Part shown: piece after piece, positions 14,925-15,127 of the stretch
How the letters are laid out: each line of letters opens with the position of its first letter
How positions within the stretch are numbered: position 1 is the stretch's first letter
Assembly (NCBI GenBank): GCA_903928045.1
Contig: CAIYPH010000661.1
Span: 1-15,127 of the forward strand
From: an uncultured Rhodospirillales bacterium
GTDB taxonomy: Bacteria > Pseudomonadota > Alphaproteobacteria > Acetobacterales > Acetobacteraceae
DNA: 15,127 bases
Reading direction: 5' to 3'
Notes under the pieces: generated by a model
The model's input: only the letters and a program-made list of their open reading frames with translations
Database searches by the model: none
Told to the model about the DNA's origin: nothing
Translations under genes and position numbers: made by a program

Positions 14925-15024
14925 TTCCGGCATTTCGTGATGGGGAAGACTAGGCCAGGAACGCGCGCGACAGAAGCCGCCTTCGCGGGGTTTCGCCGGG
15001 GGGCGATACTGGGTAGAAATAGCC

Positions 15025-15074
15025 AGAAGCAAAGGAAGCGCTTCTTTTTTGGAAAAAAGAAGCAAAAAACTTTT
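15025..15074. repeat. A/T-rich inverted-repeat element with GAAGC units
   Basis: The core is GCTTCTTTTTT (15040-15050), GG, then AAAAAAGAAGC (15053-15063): perfectly complementary 11-bp arms around two bases. It overlaps the palindrome GAAGCGCTTC (15035-15044). Another GAAGC lies at 15026-15030, and an A6-C-T4 tract follows at 15064-15074. AGAAGC (15025-15030) can instead pair with GCTTCT (15040-15045), followed by five T, which on the plus strand would look like a terminator. The base composition is wholly unlike the flanking GC-rich DNA. From memory, similar elements are scattered between genes in Acetobacteraceae genomes; a single copy is seen here. The rest of 14913-15127 has no gene and no clear promoter. 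Confidence 0.7.
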
Positions 15075-15127
15075 AGTCCCCTGGTGTCTACCGCTCCCCA
15101 GTGTCCGCGGGGTGTACGCCAACGGCA

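Overview
The window is very GC-rich, densely coded DNA with almost no gaps between genes. Gene content (RsmI next to an LpoA-like lipoprotein, a PhoR-like kinase, a choline-dehydrogenase-type GMC enzyme, Opp/Dpp-type ABC ATPase) and the A/T-rich GAAGC hairpin at the right end suggest an alphaproteobacterium, most likely Acetobacteraceae. That assignment is inference from sequence style, not a database match. No tRNA, rRNA, CRISPR array, insertion sequence or phage gene is visible.

Layout. (1) 1-443: 3' end of a peptide-type ABC transporter ATPase on +. (2) 633-5266: a metabolic block. An acyl-CoA dehydrogenase-fold enzyme (-) diverges from a metallophosphoesterase and a GMC oxidoreductase (+), which converge on a two-domain rhodanese-type sulfurtransferase (-). 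The acyl-CoA dehydrogenase has no glutamate at either place where the family keeps its catalytic base. It carries Arg82 and Gln242 instead, a pattern that recalls 3-sulfinopropionyl-CoA desulfinases. (3) 5377-6996: an ABC-F translation ATPase (+), convergent with rsmI. (4) 7042-10506: rsmI (-) overlaps head to head with a penicillin-binding-protein-activator lipoprotein (+), followed 4 bp later by an orphan PhoR-like histidine kinase. (5) 10513-13849: a 1054-residue Asp-box beta-propeller protein (-), followed 22 nt downstream by a 49-residue single-pass membrane protein (10513-10662) that length cut-offs would miss. (6) 13941-14912: a short-chain dehydrogenase (-), with a long A/T-rich inverted-repeat element upstream at the window edge.

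How they work together. The genes do not form one pathway. The most suggestive groupings are the sulfur-leaning block 633-5266 (possible CoA-thioester desulfination plus sulfane-sulfur transfer), the envelope pair lipoprotein plus kinase at 7926-10506, and the two-gene unit of propeller protein plus small membrane protein. The best candidates for something undescribed are the base-less acyl-CoA dehydrogenase and the propeller/small-protein pair.
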